Below are positions 1 through 8,652 of a stretch of DNA of 64,000 bases, one piece after another (positions within the stretch are counted from its first letter, which is position 1; each line of letters opens with the position of its first letter). The notes beneath the pieces were generated by a model, which did no database searches, was not told the DNA's origin, and was given only the letters and a program-made list of their open reading frames with translations. Made by a program: the position numbers and the translations under genes. The stretch is from Paenibacillus urinalis (GTDB taxonomy: Bacteria; Bacillota; Bacilli; Paenibacillales; Paenibacillaceae): positions 2,857,501 through 2,921,500 of the forward strand of contig NZ_CP118108.1 in the NCBI RefSeq assembly GCF_028747985.1. The letters run 5' to 3'.

Positions 1-686
1 CTGGTTAATTCCCATGTTTCTGAAATTGTGGAGCCCTCTTCACTGGTTACTGTTACCTTAAGTCCAAAAGTGCTGTTGTTCGACTCACTCTGTTCTTCTT
101 CCCATAAACGAATCTCTCCTGATATTAAACCGTACGAGCAGCTACGCCCGTTTGCTTCATCACTAAATACAGGAACGGCCTGTATTTTGCTGTAATCCAT
201 TGCTCTGCGTCCGCTAACAATAAGGGATACTCCACGAATTATTCCGCCATCATCCGCCCAATCAAAGCTGTTGCCTACGGGAAGGGCTGTCTGACTATTT
301 TCATTATTTGCCGATACAACGATCCTGTTGTTTTCTCCATAGGAGACGGCATTTGAGATATCTAATACAAATGAGGTGTAACCAGAATTGATATGTACCC
401 CCACCTTTTGCCCATTTACCCATACAGCTGCATCACGATAAACCGCGTCAAATTGCAAACGAATTAATTTGTTCTCCCATTCAGGTGGAGCATAAAAGCT
501 ACAACTGTACCACCCTGTACCCCGAAACTCCTGCAGTCCGTCTTGAACATTCCACGTATGTGGAATCATGACGTTCTCTCCTTGAGGCGGGCCGCCTTCA
601 TGCCATTTTAGTTCCTCTCCCTCGTTCTTTAAATCTGCCTGAAAGATCCATGATTCTTCCAATGGGATACGTAATCTGGCGCTCAT
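1..686 (-). CDS. Glycoside hydrolase family 2 protein, N-terminal part (gene runs off the left edge)
   Basis: The reading frame is open from an ATG at 686 to the window edge, about 228 residues. It begins MSARLRIPLEESW and contains the hallmarks of the GH2 sugar-binding (jelly-roll) domain: an IPHTWN segment near residue 40, FRGTGWYS, then AVWVNGQKVG and a GGIIRGVSL segment. In the GH2 family (beta-galactosidase, beta-glucuronidase, beta-mannosidase) this domain precedes an immunoglobulin-like domain and the catalytic TIM barrel; neither of those is fully inside the window. There is no signal peptide, so the enzyme is probably cytoplasmic and acts on imported oligosaccharides. The exact substrate cannot be told from this fragment. 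The family call is firm; the gene is truncated only by the window. Confidence 0.85.
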   Translation of the reverse strand, partial: MSARLRIPLEESWIFQADLKNEGEELKWHEGGPPQGENVMIPHTWNVQDGLQEFRGTGWYSCSFYAPPEWENKLIRLQFDAVYRDAAVWVNGQKVGVHINSGYTSFVLDISNAVSYGENNRIVVSANNENSQTALPVGNSFDWADDGGIIRGVSLIVSGRRAMDYSKIQAVPVFSDEANGRSCSYGLISGEIRLWEEEQSESNNSTFGLKVTVTSEEGSTISETWELT

Positions 687-909
687 CCAAATTCCTCTCT
701 TTCTCGTAATTTGTGCTTTATTATATAGAAGCTAAGCGCTCATAGCCATTCAACATCCTCTGATTACATGGACAATATTCTTAATTTTATCTGATTCACG
801 ATTTAAACATACTTCCTGAATAGCCCATTGGAGTCATACTCTCAGCTTATCAATTCAACTATAATAGCTTGAGTTAAGTTAAAAATTATATAGGGACAGG
901 AGCAACTTA

Positions 910-2277
910 ATGAAAGGCAGCGTTAAACAAGCAATAGTGACAGGTAAGCAAAAAAACGCATCCATTTACCAAACCTTATGGAGATGGCATTTATATGCAG
1001 GACTCTTCTTCGCCCCATTTATTTTTATCTTAGCAGTTACAGGATCTGTATATTTATTCAAACCTCAAATGGAACAATGGATGTATCGTGATTTATACGT
1101 TGTAAATGATGAAGGCAGCAAGCTCCCTCCTTCCTTACTCATTGAGAAAGTGATGAGCAGCTATCCAGATGCAAGGGTCGTAAAATACCGTCCTGGCGAG
1201 GAAGCGACACGATCTGCCGAAGTAAAAATCAACCAAAACAATGAAACGTATACCGTGTTTGTGGATCCTTACTCTGCTGAAATTATAGGAGATATGAATG
1301 ATAAAAGCAGACTAATGGATCGGATCGAAGAATTTCACGGTGAGTTGATGCTAGGCACGACAGGGGATCGTATTGTTGAATTAGCAGCATGCTGGGCATT
1401 GATTTTAGTATTCACAGGGCTTTACCTATGGTTCCCTAGAGATAAGAGTAAATGGAGAGGTATACTCATCCCCCGATTTAAGACCACAAGAAAAACATTA
1501 TTAAGGGATTTACATGCTGTTCCCGCCTTCTGGATATCGGCGGCGATGATTTTTCTTATCATTACAGGTCTCTTATGGTCTGGATTTTGGGGGACCAAAG
1601 TGCAGACCATTACGACAAATACAGGAGTCGGATATCCGCCGTCCATCTGGGTTGGAAATGCTCCTTCAAGTGGGCTAAAAACTAAAGATATCGCAGATGT
1701 TCCATGGGCTGCTGAGAATCTAGATGTTCCTGCATCAACGGTAAAAGAAGTCCAGCTATCCATAGATCAAGTTGTAAGTATCGCTAGTAACCTTGAGATT
1801 TATCCGACGTATGAAGTCATTTTTCCAAAAACTCCTGAAGGTGTATTTACTTTATCGGTTTTTCCACCTAAGGCTCGAGATGAAGCAACGGTTCATATTG
1901 ATCAGTATAGCGGTGCAGTCCTTGCTGATTATCGGTATGAAAACTATGAGCCCATTGGCAAATTAATGGCCTGGGGAATTACGCTCCATAAAGGGTTAGA
2001 ATTCGATTTATTAAACCAAATTATAGGGCTTGTTGTATGTATAGGCATTGCAGGTATTGTATTTACTGGCTTTTTGATGTGGTGGAAGCGTAAACCTAAC
2101 GGTAAGATGGGCGCTCCCCGTTCCGTAAGTCCAGGCAACATTAAAGGACTGTTCATCATTCTTGCAGTGTTCGGGATTCTCTTTCCATTAGTAGGTGTGT
2201 CACTCATCGTTGTTGGTCTTATTGATTTCTTTATCATTAAAAGGGTTCCTGTGCTTAAAAAGTTCTTTAACGCGTAA
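910..2277 (+). CDS. PepSY-associated transmembrane protein (PiuB/YcnJ-like)
   Basis: This 455-residue protein matches the PepSY_TM architecture: a first helix around residues 28-50 after WRWHLYAG, a PepSY-like extracytoplasmic segment, further helices near 155-175 and 205-225, a second PepSY-like domain, then helices around 370-390 and 415-445. Histidines at 27, 143, 202 and 360 sit at membrane borders, as in members proposed to bind haem and to reduce ferric siderophores or metals at the membrane. An AGGGACAGGAGC stretch precedes the ATG. It is followed 22 bases later by a small lipoprotein gene, probably co-transcribed. Electron transfer or iron handling is inferred from the family, not shown here; no clear Fur box was identified upstream. 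Confidence 0.8.
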   Translation: MKGSVKQAIVTGKQKNASIYQTLWRWHLYAGLFFAPFIFILAVTGSVYLFKPQMEQWMYRDLYVVNDEGSKLPPSLLIEKVMSSYPDARVVKYRPGEEATRSAEVKINQNNETYTVFVDPYSAEIIGDMNDKSRLMDRIEEFHGELMLGTTGDRIVELAACWALILVFTGLYLWFPRDKSKWRGILIPRFKTTRKTLLRDLHAVPAFWISAAMIFLIITGLLWSGFWGTKVQTITTNTGVGYPPSIWVGNAPSSGLKTKDIADVPWAAENLDVPASTVKEVQLSIDQVVSIASNLEIYPTYEVIFPKTPEGVFTLSVFPPKARDEATVHIDQYSGAVLADYRYENYEPIGKLMAWGITLHKGLEFDLLNQIIGLVVCIGIAGIVFTGFLMWWKRKPNGKMGAPRSVSPGNIKGLFIILAVFGILFPLVGVSLIVVGLIDFFIIKRVPVLKKFFNA

Positions 2278-2299
2278 TTCAAAGAATAGGCGGTATATA

Positions 2300-2776
2300 A
2301 TGAAGAAAAAGTCGTCCCTAATCTACTCGTATATCCTATTGACCTCGTTACTATCAGCTTGTACATCGGTAGATGCAGATGCAGCTCAGAAGTACAAGCA
2401 AGAAATTGTGCTCAGAGCGGAAATTACCGTTCCAGAATTAATCCAGATAGGTGTACCCCAGTCCTATGTTGCTAAGCTTGTTCAGGGAGACATCAATGTA
2501 GATAATCCTGATGTAATTCAGTTTCATATATGGAGTTCTGACGACAGGAAGGAGCCGTTTCATGAAACAATCAAACCGATCCATAGCAATAATGGGATGT
2601 TTACAGCCGATATCGTCTTACCACAGGATGGTATATATTACTTTCAAGTGATGGCCTCTTCTCAAGGTTCTGAAGTCATGCCTACTGTGCAGCTCATCGT
2701 GGGAGATGTCGAAGTGCCCGAAGCGGATCAGAATAACTCGACCAGCGGCACTAACAACAGCGGTGAGCATCATTAG
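2300..2776 (+). CDS. FixH/YtkA-like lipoprotein
   Basis: This 158-residue lipoprotein is read from the ATG at 2300, preceded by AGGCGG. The N-terminus MKKKSSLIYSYILLTSLL leads into a lipobox (LSAC), so lipidation at Cys is expected and the protein would sit on the outer face of the membrane. The remainder is a single beta-rich domain (about residues 35-130) resembling FixH/YtkA domains, ending in a low-complexity Asn/Ser/Thr tail with a terminal HH. FixH/YtkA-like proteins are often found near metal or copper-handling membrane proteins. The neighbour is a PepSY membrane protein, which suggests a shared role at the membrane, perhaps metal or haem related. That role is inference only. Confidence 0.65.
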   Translation: MKKKSSLIYSYILLTSLLSACTSVDADAAQKYKQEIVLRAEITVPELIQIGVPQSYVAKLVQGDINVDNPDVIQFHIWSSDDRKEPFHETIKPIHSNNGMFTADIVLPQDGIYYFQVMASSQGSEVMPTVQLIVGDVEVPEADQNNSTSGTNNSGEHH

Positions 2777-2788
2777 TTCAAAAGTAAA

Positions 2789-2822
2789 GCACAAAGAGCC
2801 GCTTCTACGCGGCTTTTTGTGC
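2789..2822 (+). terminator. Rho-independent terminator after PepSY/lipoprotein unit
   Basis: A 14-base stem (GCACAAAGAGCCGC with GCGGCTTTTTGTGC, one G-T pair) with a six-base loop contains a T run in the right arm. It lies 13 bases after the lipoprotein stop codon and closes the two-gene unit. Confidence 0.85.
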
Positions 2823-2932
2823 TGTAACTGTCATTACTCCGTTTGCGATACTCCGGTTATAACCTTGATGTAATCGGTATCCATTACGAGTTGTATATAG
2901 ACATCGTATGGGCATTTTCTACATTCAACTTT

Positions 2933-3613
2933 CTACTTCTCCTGCTCCTTTATCACTTGCTCTATCCCCAACAGAATCAGCTTCAAGCCAAACTCAAATG
3001 CCCCATCCGTCCCCATTAGATCAAACAGTCCACTCTTGTATGTCCTACGGAACAGTCCCGCTTCCGTCTCGCTCATAGAATCTAAGAGTCGAGTCATCTC
3101 ATCGGACGGAAGCACTTCCTGGTCGTTAAGGATCGCAGAGATATTACGTTGATGCTGATAATCGTCTAGAACGAAGTAGAGAACATAGTTCGTAAGCGTC
3201 AGTACAGCCTGTAATTTCTGCTCCTGCTCTAGTGGCGTTGACTCCATACAGAGCAACAAGCGGTTGGTGAACCGGATCATGTCCGGCTCATGAGGCAGCG
3301 TCATCATCATAAGCTGTGTGGAGCAAGGGTACCGACTAAGCACACTCCGTATCGTTATCGCAAGACCCTCCATTTGTTCCTTCCAGTCCCCATCAGAACG
3401 AAACTCCTCGAGAACGATTTTGGAAATTTGGTTGGCCAGACGCTGGTATAGAGACTGCTTACTCTTGAAGTACCAGTACAGAGATGGAGCCTGAATTCCA
3501 AGCCGATCTGCCAACCGTCTCATGCTGAATTTCTCAATGCCTTCCTCCCCGAGAAGCTTCCACGAGGTTTCCAATATCTTATCCTCTGAAATTTGAGGCT
3601 GCTGTTTTTTCAT
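2933..3613 (-). CDS. TetR-type transcriptional repressor (drug-efflux regulator)
   Basis: This 226-residue protein has an N-terminal TetR helix-turn-helix (about residues 10-55) with SMRRLADRLGIQAPSLYWYF, which is very close to the recognition helix of classical TetR-type repressors. The C-terminal ligand-binding half (about 75-220) is of the TetR_C kind. It is transcribed divergently from a MATE efflux gene starting 136 bases away, and the shared intergenic region carries three copies of a TCTAACA-type box. This is the usual layout for a repressor that controls a pump and itself. The inducing ligand is unknown. Confidence 0.85.
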   Translation of the reverse strand: MKKQQPQISEDKILETSWKLLGEEGIEKFSMRRLADRLGIQAPSLYWYFKSKQSLYQRLANQISKIVLEEFRSDGDWKEQMEGLAITIRSVLSRYPCSTQLMMMTLPHEPDMIRFTNRLLLCMESTPLEQEQKLQAVLTLTNYVLYFVLDDYQHQRNISAILNDQEVLPSDEMTRLLDSMSETEAGLFRRTYKSGLFDLMGTDGAFEFGLKLILLGIEQVIKEQEK

Positions 3614-3630
3614 TCGTATCCGTCCTTTTT

Positions 3631-3717
3631 ATCTAACAGTGTAAGTTTATACTTTACAGGTTCTTAGGTTCATGATAACATCTAACACTGTAAGGTTCAA
3701 TCTAACACCGTTAGATA
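3631..3717. promoter_or_regulatory. Three operator-like repeats between tetR-type gene and MATE gene
   Basis: Three similar boxes occur: ATCTAACAGTGTAAG at 3631-3645, ATCTAACACTGTAAG at 3680-3694, and a perfect 7-3-7 inverted repeat, ATCTAAC-ACC-GTTAGAT, at 3700-3716. The first two are imperfect versions of the same palindrome. Their position between divergent regulator and efflux genes makes them the likely binding sites of the TetR-type protein. Binding is inferred from position and symmetry. Confidence 0.65.
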
Positions 3718-3749
3718 AATCGAAAATTATGAAGAAAGTAGTGACTTAT

Positions 3750-5102
3750 ATGGATACGGAAAACCTCTATTATTTTGAAAAAGCACCGATTACCAAAGCC
3801 GTAGCTCACTTTGCTGTACCAATGATGCTAGGGAGTTCAATGAGTGTCATATACTCCATCTTAAATGCCTTTTTCCTTGGTACACTGGGCAATACGGCGA
3901 TGTTAACCGCACTTGCGTTAACTTTGCCCTTATTCGCAGTCATTATGGCGCTAGGCAGCTTGATAGGTATAGGCAGCGGTACATTTATCTCTCGTCTGCT
4001 AGGCGAGAATAAATATGATGACGTAAAACATGTTTCCGCATTCGCATTTTACAGCAGCTTAGTTCTCGGTCTTATGGTTATGACCATCGGCCTGCCGCTG
4101 ATCCATCCCATTGTTCATTGTCTCGGGGCTTCACCTGAATCCTTCGGATTCACAAAGGAGTATGTAACGATTATGCTTATCGGTTCTCCATTCGTCATCT
4201 TATTCTTCACGCTGGAGAATATCGTGCGCTCGGAGGGATCAGCGGTCACTTCAATGATCGGCATGATTCTCAGTGTTGTCGTGAATATTATTCTGGATGC
4301 GCTAGTCATCTTTGTCTTCAATTGGGGTGTGATCGGAGTTGCATCTGCTACGGTAATCTCAAACTTAATAGCAAGTGCATATTTCACCTTCCATATGGGT
4401 TATAGAAGTCAGTACCTAACGATCTCCATAAAATGGTTCCGGGCGACTAAAGACATTCTGAGCAACATATTTAAAATCGGCGTTCCTGTCTTTGTTATGA
4501 GTGTCTTCCTGGGTGCAATGTCACTGATCGTGAACTATTTTCTCGTCGAATACGGAGATCAAGCCATAGCGGGGTATGGAATTTCATCACGTTTATTGCA
4601 ATTTCCTGAGTTTATATTGATGGGATTATGCGAGGGCGTTGTACCGTTAATTGCATTCACTTTTACAGCGAATAAATTACGCATGAAGCAAACCATTGGA
4701 TTTACGATCAAATCAATTGTGGTTTTGGCTTTATTATTTGGTGTCATCGTCTATCTGATTTCCGACCATCTGATTAGTTTATTCACAAATGATCCGCAAT
4801 TAATTGAAATGGGCAGCTATATTCTTCATGTGACCTTCCTCTCTCTCTTTATTTCAGGAGTTACGACGTTGTTTACGGGGATCTTCCAAGCTACAGCGCA
4901 AGGAGCCCCCGCGTTTGTTATGTCAATGATCCAAGGAATTACTCTCATTCCTGTGTTATATATCGCTAATCGGTTACATGGATTTCACGGAGTGATCTGG
5001 TCACTTGTCATCGCAGATGCCGTCGCATTTCTTGTTGGAGCAGCCATGATGTATATGCTGCGGACCAAATTGCAGCCGGATTTAGATCATTTAGTACAGT
5101 AG
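3750..5102 (+). CDS. MATE family multidrug efflux transporter
   Basis: This protein of about 450 residues has twelve predicted membrane helices and the typical MATE opening, in which a short amphipathic N-terminus leads to HFAVPMMLGSSMSVIY, followed by GIGSGTFISRLLGE. Such proteins export cationic drugs or dyes in exchange for Na+ or H+. The frame stays open further upstream to an ATG at 3672, but that start would put the three operator boxes inside the gene. The ATG at 3750 (or one at 3729) gives the usual family length and is preferred. It lies divergent from, and is probably repressed by, the TetR-type neighbour. The substrate is not predictable from sequence. Confidence 0.88.
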   Translation: MDTENLYYFEKAPITKAVAHFAVPMMLGSSMSVIYSILNAFFLGTLGNTAMLTALALTLPLFAVIMALGSLIGIGSGTFISRLLGENKYDDVKHVSAFAFYSSLVLGLMVMTIGLPLIHPIVHCLGASPESFGFTKEYVTIMLIGSPFVILFFTLENIVRSEGSAVTSMIGMILSVVVNIILDALVIFVFNWGVIGVASATVISNLIASAYFTFHMGYRSQYLTISIKWFRATKDILSNIFKIGVPVFVMSVFLGAMSLIVNYFLVEYGDQAIAGYGISSRLLQFPEFILMGLCEGVVPLIAFTFTANKLRMKQTIGFTIKSIVVLALLFGVIVYLISDHLISLFTNDPQLIEMGSYILHVTFLSLFISGVTTLFTGIFQATAQGAPAFVMSMIQGITLIPVLYIANRLHGFHGVIWSLVIADAVAFLVGAAMMYMLRTKLQPDLDHLVQ

Positions 5103-5152
5103 TGGTAAGTGATGATAATCCTAAGAGTAAACGATCGACAGCAATGCAGTGC

Positions 5153-5548
5153 TTATTTCTTTTTATCCGTTTTCTCGTTCAATAAGCTGCGCAGCTCCTT
5201 AATCTCCTCGTCTGATACAGCATTGTCTTCAAAAAAATGAACAAGCATTGATTTCATTGTACCGCCGTATATTCGTTTAACGAAGGACTGCGTCTCTGCC
5301 TGCTGACATTCATACTGAGAGAATAATGGTGCAAACGTATATACTTTTGTATCCTGATTAATGGATACTGCCTGCTTTTTGACCAGCCGGTCCAGCAGTG
5401 TTCGGATTGTTTTGGGCTTCCAGTCTGTTCGCTGCTGCAAGGCATCGATGACTTCGCCAGCTGTTCTTGGAGCCCTTTCCCATAGTACTGTCATGACTTC
5501 CCACTCGGATTCCGATATTTTTGGCACCTGTTTCGTCAACGATGTCAC
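5153..5548 (-). CDS. blaI: BlaI/MecI-type beta-lactamase repressor
   Basis: This 131-residue protein opens with a winged helix-turn-helix (ISESEWEVMTVLW, then KTIRTLLDRLVKK at about residues 50-62), with a C-terminal dimerisation region ending EIKELRSLLNEK, closely matching BlaI/MecI. In the family it binds TACA-N2-TGTA dyads and is inactivated by proteolysis after BlaR1 senses a beta-lactam. It is the last gene of bla-blaR1-blaI, 10 bases after the blaR1 stop, with a GTG start behind AGAAGGAT. The two palindromes at 8453-8468 and 8479-8492 upstream of bla are its expected targets, so the whole operon including blaI should be autorepressed. Confidence 0.9.
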   Translation of the reverse strand: MTSLTKQVPKISESEWEVMTVLWERAPRTAGEVIDALQQRTDWKPKTIRTLLDRLVKKQAVSINQDTKVYTFAPLFSQYECQQAETQSFVKRIYGGTMKSMLVHFFEDNAVSDEEIKELRSLLNEKTDKKK

Positions 5549-5558
5549 ATCCTTCTAA

Positions 5559-7328
5559 CTAATATATCCCTTTGTCTTCTAATATCCGTAACGTTATTTG
5601 TGAGGCTGTACTGCCGTTTGAACGACCATGATCCTGGATATTGGTTGCAAAAAAGTAGCAGTTGTCCTCATCCTCAACATAACCAATAAACCAGCCATTC
5701 GTATTCTTCTGATTAACCGTGCCTGTTCCTGTCTTACCGAATAGCGCCTTATCGCCCTTATCTTCTATGTGAATCGCTTTCTTAACTGCCTGAGCATGCT
5801 TGCGGTCAAAACCGAGCTGATTTGTATACATCGCATGCAGCAGCTTAACCTGCTCAACCGCTGATATTTTAAGTGAAGATTCCAGCCAGTAAGGCTCAGA
5901 ATTGCCAGAAATATTAGTATTTCCATATTGGATAAGATTCAAATAGTGTTGTATCTCACTGCGTTTGATTCTGGACTCCATGTTCTCAAAATACCAGTTC
6001 ACTGAATCCTGCAGAGCAGTATGCATCGTTTGGTCTCTGTTCCATTCGGTATATGGGTACTTGTGACCGTTCCATGCTATTCTCGTATCCTGCTCTGAAA
6101 TAGCTTTTGTTTCAAGGCCAATCAAGGCGCTGTATATCTTGTAAGTAGAGTCAGGCGATACCCTCCTTGTGCTGTGATCCTTGTTATAGATCTGATACTC
6201 ATCTTGCTGCATATCATATAGTACAAACGTTCCTTCATATCCGGAAAAATAACGGCTTAAATCCTCATAAACAGGCTCGGCCTCTTTAAATGAATAACGG
6301 GAATCATCATACTCAACAGCCGAAACAAGAGGAAGCTGACACAATATAAATACGACGGTAAAAATGACTACTGCAATGCTTATTCTTTGTTTGCTTCTGG
6401 ATTCTGCTGCGAAATTGGCAATCTTCTCGATCCTTTGCTTCAGCTGGCTTTTTGGACTGACTAGCTGATTGGCTAGATTCAGGTAAGAAGATTTAGACCC
6501 CCGCTCGGCAAAATGGAGGATGGTAAGTCCATAGCCAGTATGCTGCTCTTCATCCAGCAATTTGAGTACCGCTTGATCGCAGGCAATTTCACGATCCAAT
6601 CTCATCTTTCTGAAGGCCAGCCAGATAAGCGGGTTGAACCAGTATAGCATCTGGAATACAACAAACAGATAATTGGTAAGGTAATCCTTGCTTCTTAAAT
6701 GATGCAGTTCATGCAAGATAATATATTTCACTTCAGCTTCGGTCAGCCATTCGGTAAATCCGGATGGAAACACAAGACAAGGCTTAAAGAACCCGGTTAA
6801 TAGCGGTGACTGTACGAGTGGCGATTCCAGAATGCGCAATTCATTTGTTAAGTAAAGCTTTCTTTTGCAGTGCTCCAGTATATTCAAGATTTCCCGATTG
6901 ACAACTCGCTTAGACAACGTGGTTACACGTCTTATATTGATCCAGGAAATGAAAAAAACGAAGGCTAGAATCAGGATTCCACTAGCCCAAATGCAAATCA
7001 CTACTGTCTGAAATAAATCAGGTGCGAAACGACCCACAGATACCGTAAAGTCCTGAAGTAAATTTGCATTGGAGGATACATAGAGCGGTTCTTGAGTTGC
7101 TTCATCGCTGTGATTTGCAGATAAAGCACCGCCGAATTCATTAAAGAATGTTCCGGAACTTAATAATGAACTTGGTATAAAAGGAATAACTAACGCAGCT
7201 AACAACAGAAACCATAGATAGTAGTTCCACTTCGTCGTAAGCTGACGGTGAAACATGAATTTTAACAGCAGAATTCCGCCAGCTGATATGGAAGAAACTA
7301 TACAAGCGACAGTAAAAATGGCAAACAA
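5559..7328 (-). CDS. blaR1: BlaR1/MecR1-type beta-lactam sensor-transducer
   Basis: This 589-residue membrane protein has N-terminal helices, a cytoplasm-facing zinc metalloprotease domain with HELHH at 206-210 and downstream glutamates, a final helix near 316-335, and an extracellular penicillin-binding domain. In the sensor domain the acylated serine lies in STYK (394-397), with a SVN motif at 442-444 and KTGT at 532-535. In the known mechanism, acylation by a beta-lactam triggers the protease and leads to loss of BlaI. The start is a TTG behind AAGGGAG, 27 bases after the bla stop. All catalytic and sensor residues expected of a working BlaR1 are visible. Confidence 0.92.
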   Translation of the reverse strand: MFAIFTVACIVSSISAGGILLLKFMFHRQLTTKWNYYLWFLLLAALVIPFIPSSLLSSGTFFNEFGGALSANHSDEATQEPLYVSSNANLLQDFTVSVGRFAPDLFQTVVICIWASGILILAFVFFISWINIRRVTTLSKRVVNREILNILEHCKRKLYLTNELRILESPLVQSPLLTGFFKPCLVFPSGFTEWLTEAEVKYIILHELHHLRSKDYLTNYLFVVFQMLYWFNPLIWLAFRKMRLDREIACDQAVLKLLDEEQHTGYGLTILHFAERGSKSSYLNLANQLVSPKSQLKQRIEKIANFAAESRSKQRISIAVVIFTVVFILCQLPLVSAVEYDDSRYSFKEAEPVYEDLSRYFSGYEGTFVLYDMQQDEYQIYNKDHSTRRVSPDSTYKIYSALIGLETKAISEQDTRIAWNGHKYPYTEWNRDQTMHTALQDSVNWYFENMESRIKRSEIQHYLNLIQYGNTNISGNSEPYWLESSLKISAVEQVKLLHAMYTNQLGFDRKHAQAVKKAIHIEDKGDKALFGKTGTGTVNQKNTNGWFIGYVEDEDNCYFFATNIQDHGRSNGSTASQITLRILEDKGIY

Positions 7329-7355
7329 ATTCTGCGCTCCCTTCTCTTGTGGTCC

Positions 7356-8327
7356 TTACTTCGAGGAACCACTGTCCATGTGGTTTAGAGCCTGAACTGC
7401 AAGCTCTGTCGTTCGCGCAATAAGCGAGTTATCGTACTCGGCGTCTTTTTCATCGCGGCTCGTCATTATGGCAAGAACAATCGGATCACGATTTGGAGGC
7501 CATATGATGCCAATGTCGTTCCTTGTTCCGTAGCTTCCGGCACCTGTCTTGTCTCCTACGTTCCACCCTTCAGGAACCCCTGCACGAATCAACTCATCCC
7601 CTGTTGTGTTGCTGCGGAGCCAATGGGTCAGAAGCGTTCTTTCCTGCTCGGAAAGTGTATCTGTAAGTATAAAATGATGAAGAGAATTCGCCAAGGCTCT
7701 CGGAGTACTGGTATCACGGTCATCACCTGGAACGGCCTCATTCAGCTCGGTCTCATAGCGGTCAGCCATCGTAACGGTATCCCCGATTTCTCGAAGTACG
7801 GTTTCAAAGCCTTTCGGTCCGCCCAGCTCCTTCAGCATCAGATTGCCTGCAGTGTTATCACTGAAGCGAATAGCAGCGTCCATAATTTCACTGAGCTTCA
7901 TCCCCGTAGTTACATGCTTCTCTGTTATCGGGGAATACTCCTCTACATCTTCTTTAGAATACGTAATGATCTTGTCCAGCTCCTCCTCCGATTCTTTAAG
8001 CAATATTGCTCCTGCTGCCAGCGCTTTGAAGGTTGAGGCATAAGCAAACCGTTCATCTGCACGATAGGAGACCATCTTGCCGGAACCTGTATCCCATGCA
8101 AATACACCGACTCTCGTATCATACTCTTCTTCTAAGTCTGCATAGCTTTCATCTGCAGAGACTGATATAGAAGTATTAGCATCCGTACCTTGTACACTAT
8201 CTACTATTGCCGTGTCCTTTCCTCCTCCACACCCATTCAACAGCAGAAGAACAAGAAATATGCTTAGTAAAACATACGGTTTAGCATATAAAGCGGTGAG
8301 CTCCCGGATCCTTTGTACATTTCTCAT
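7356..8327 (-). CDS. bla: Class A beta-lactamase, lipoprotein form
   Basis: This 323-residue serine beta-lactamase has all class A motifs in order: STFK at 98-101 (Ambler Ser70/Lys73), SDN at 156-158 (130 loop), ETELN at 192-196 (Glu166 and Asn170) and KTG at 260-262. The N-terminus has a hydrophobic stretch ending in a lipobox (LLLNGC, lipidated Cys33), so the enzyme is expected to be anchored outside the membrane, as in several Bacillus penicillinases. It hydrolyses beta-lactam rings. It is first in the bla-blaR1-blaI operon and has its own BlaI-type operators. The substrate spectrum (penicillinase versus broader) cannot be stated from sequence reading alone. Confidence 0.94.
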   Translation of the reverse strand: MRNVQRIRELTALYAKPYVLLSIFLVLLLLNGCGGGKDTAIVDSVQGTDANTSISVSADESYADLEEEYDTRVGVFAWDTGSGKMVSYRADERFAYASTFKALAAGAILLKESEEELDKIITYSKEDVEEYSPITEKHVTTGMKLSEIMDAAIRFSDNTAGNLMLKELGGPKGFETVLREIGDTVTMADRYETELNEAVPGDDRDTSTPRALANSLHHFILTDTLSEQERTLLTHWLRSNTTGDELIRAGVPEGWNVGDKTGAGSYGTRNDIGIIWPPNRDPIVLAIMTSRDEKDAEYDNSLIARTTELAVQALNHMDSGSSK

Positions 8328-8452
8328 TACTTAATCCCCATTTCATATGATTTGTAATGCATTAGCGCCCATGTAACTCTAACCGCCCCCCTTCGCATGA
8401 CTTGGCAACCACAATAACTAACGGCTTTGTGGGACAACAGATGAAATCAGTA

Positions 8453-8505
8453 GACTACATTTGTAGTCATGCTATGATATTACATTTGTAATCTGATTAT
8501 GTCAA
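8453..8505 (-). promoter_or_regulatory. bla operon promoter with two BlaI-type operators
   Basis: On the minus strand, TTGACA (8505-8500) and TAATAT (8482-8477) are separated by exactly 17 bases, a near-ideal sigma-A promoter. Two palindromes share the core TACATTTGTA: ATTACATTTGTAAT at 8479-8492 overlaps the spacer and -10 box, and GACTACATTTGTAGTC at 8453-8468 covers the start region. Both fit the BlaI/MecI dyad (TACA-N2-TGTA). Repressor bound at either site would block polymerase. Confidence 0.85.
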
Positions 8506-8572
8506 ACATTGGACACAGCTATGGACTTTTAAAGTCCGTATCTTCTTCTCTTGTGGATTAATATTTCTCGAC

Positions 8573-8608
8573 AAAAAAAGCGGGCGTTGCATTAAACTGC
8601 AACCCCGC
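8573..8608 (-). terminator. Rho-independent terminator of the two-component/AI-2E/Asp23 unit
   Basis: On the minus strand a GC-rich stem (GCGGGGTTGCA with TGCAACGCCCGC, one bulged base) is followed by seven T residues. It lies 45 bases after the Asp23 stop and separates this unit from the bla promoter. The 325-base gap 8328-8652 is otherwise filled by the bla promoter region and a GGACTTT-T-AAAGTCC palindrome at 8523-8537 of unknown role. Confidence 0.85.
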
Positions 8609-8652
8609 CGCTAATAATCCATACTACAGTCGAATAGCTGTAATCCCTCAAT

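Noticed and set aside
8523..8537. GGACTTT-T-AAAGTCC palindrome upstream of the bla promoter
   Set aside because: Neither the BlaI dyad nor a terminator (no T run); its function cannot be stated.
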